From Torulaspora globosa (taxonomy: Eukaryota; Ascomycota; Saccharomycetes; Saccharomycetales; Saccharomycetaceae): DNA of 64,000 nt. Positions 62,978 through 64,000 of this stretch are shown here, one piece after another. A program made the translations under genes and the position numbers. Every line of letters begins with the position of its first letter. The first letter of the stretch is position 1. The stretch is taken from positions 1,054,001 to 1,118,000 of the forward strand of contig NC_050729.1 of assembly GCF_014133895.1 (NCBI RefSeq). The letters run 5' to 3'. The notes under the pieces are model-generated. The model ran no database searches. It was not told the origin of the DNA and worked only from the letters and a program-made list of their open reading frames with translations.

Positions 62978-64000
62978 ATGTCTGATCTACTACCATTAGC
63001 TACATACAACCTAAACATCGAACCATATACTCCCACACCTGCCATCGATGTGACAAGACCAGTCACGGTGCGGATCACTATGGCTGCGCTTAATCCAGAG
63101 GCCTACGACGATGAGAAGAAGCCTTCTACGTTGAGGATCGTCAAGAGAAATCCAGACTTCGATGACGAGGACGATATCCTGAACGGGGACTACGATGAGG
63201 ACGAGTTTGACGAAGAGGAAGAGCAAGAGGAGGAAGAAGAAGAAGAAGAAGAAGAAGAGAAACCAAAGAAGAAGAAGGCCAAGAAGCAGGAAAAAGACGA
63301 GGAGGAGAAGGAGGATGACGACGAGGAGGAAGATGATGACGATGAGGATGACGAGTTCGAGGAGTACGTTCTGTTAACCCTATCTCCCAAGGGTCAGTAC
63401 CAACAGTCTGTGGATATCACTATCGCTCCAGAGGAGGATGTGCAGTTTGTCGTTACAGGTTCGTACGCCATCTCCTTGAGCGGAAACTACATCAAACATC
63501 CATTCGATGCAGTGAACATGGATGAAGACGAGGAAGACGACGAGGAGGGACAATACTACGACAGCGACGAGTACGATCTGACTCCGGATGAGGATGAGAT
63601 TATCGACGACGAGTTGGACGACCTGGAGGAAGAGGCGAGCGATGTCGAGGCGCGTGTTGAAGAGCTTGTCGAAGAGAAAGAGCAGGAGCAAGAGCAGGAG
63701 AAGAAGCCAAGCAACAAGAGAAAGCAGGAGGAAAAGCAGGAGCAGGAGGCTGCAAACAAGAAGGCCAAGAAGGAGAAAAAGGCCAAGCCTGCAGCTGAAA
63801 AGGAAAAGAAGAAAGTCGAGTTTAAGAAGGAGCTAGAAGAGGGCCCTACCAAGAAGACCCAAGACAAGCCAAAGACCAAGACCAGGGTCCTGGAGGGCGG
63901 TGTCACTATCGAGGACCGCACAGTCGGCAAGGGCGCTCAGGCCAAGAAGAGCTCCAAGGTCGGAATGAGATACATCGGAAAGCTGAAGAACGGCAAAGTG
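62978..64000 (+). CDS. FPR3: Nucleolar FKBP-type prolyl isomerase Fpr3/Fpr4 (3' end outside window)
   Basis: The first 341 residues are in the window and the frame is open at the edge. The N-terminal nucleoplasmin-like domain ([40 protein letters not shown], then [20 protein letters not shown]) is followed by long acidic runs, a basic [10 protein letters not shown] region and the first strands of the FKBP domain ([29 protein letters not shown]). The active site lies beyond the window. Fpr3 and Fpr4 are histone chaperones and prolyl isomerases of the nucleolus and rDNA chromatin. This gene stands for both YML074C and YLR449W; the symbol FPR3 is a convenience. The acidic runs are coded by GAA/GAG repeats like those in MFT1. 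Confidence 0.95.
   Translation, partial: MSDLLPLATYNLNIEPYTPTPAIDVTRPVTVRITMAALNPEAYDDEKKPSTLRIVKRNPDFDDEDDILNGDYDEDEFDEEEEQEEEEEEEEEEEKPKKKKAKKQEKDEEEKEDDDEEEDDDDEDDEFEEYVLLTLSPKGQYQQSVDITIAPEEDVQFVVTGSYAISLSGNYIKHPFDAVNMDEDEEDDEEGQYYDSDEYDLTPDEDEIIDDELDDLEEEASDVEARVEELVEEKEQEQEQEKKPSNKRKQEEKQEQEAANKKAKKEKKAKPAAEKEKKKVEFKKELEEGPTKKTQDKPKTKTRVLEGGVTIEDRTVGKGAQAKKSSKVGMRYIGKLKNGKV

Overview
This window is nuclear DNA of a budding yeast of the family Saccharomycetaceae. The evidence is compact genes with few short introns, TACTAAC-type branch points, GTATGT-type donors, a standard genetic code, and about 30 proteins that read as clear orthologs of Saccharomyces cerevisiae genes. Those orthologs lie on two different S. 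cerevisiae chromosome arms, the XII-R block SEN1 to FPR4 and the XIII-L block IMD4 to FPR3. Here they form one interleaved series with a single copy each of IMD3/4, CNA1/CMP2, DIF1/SML1, RPS1, ORC1/SIR3, RPL6 and FPR3/4. That is the layout expected of a lineage that did not undergo the whole-genome duplication, such as the Torulaspora/Zygosaccharomyces/Lachancea grade. I cannot name the species from the sequence alone.

Layout, left to right: SEN1 (5' end missing), ATG23(-), IMD with an intron carrying a box C/D snoRNA like snR54, CNA1(-), TSR2, ECM30(-), a fused-type DIF1/SML1(-), CAR2, NTE1, LSM3(-), MRPL4, OGG1(-), PIF1, SEC39(-), MFT1, RPS1(-), TEM1, ORC1(-), ECM7, SMA2, ERV41 (intron), GMC2 (intron), ITT1(-), POB3(-), DAK1(-), an unrecognised BAR-like gene(-), a Zn2Cys6 regulator(-), tRNA-Arg(UCU), a membrane-anchored heme-binding (MAPR) protein, VMA6(-), COG8, TCB3, RPL6 (intron), AGO1 and FPR3/4 (3' end missing). 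Genes are independently transcribed; there are no operons.

The most notable content is at the right end. An intact Argonaute gene with a complete D-E-D-D catalytic set and an RG-rich insert in its MID domain sits between RPL6 and FPR3/4, which are neighbours in S. cerevisiae. A 41-nt near-perfect hairpin lies just upstream of its start codon. Other points of interest are one protein that joins the Dif1 import motif to the Sml1 ribonucleotide-reductase inhibitor tail, ribosome-biogenesis promoter modules (PAC plus RRPE) before IMD, TSR2 and FPR3/4, paired Rap1 sites before RPS1 and RPL6, paired MCB boxes between OGG1 and PIF1, and three genes between DAK1 and VMA6 (BAR-like, zinc cluster, MAPR) that I cannot match to S. 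cerevisiae genes at this locus.

Starts were chosen at ATG codons. Several frames extend upstream only to TTG or GTG, and those extensions were dropped. Comparisons with S. cerevisiae lengths, sequences and gene order are from memory, not from a search.
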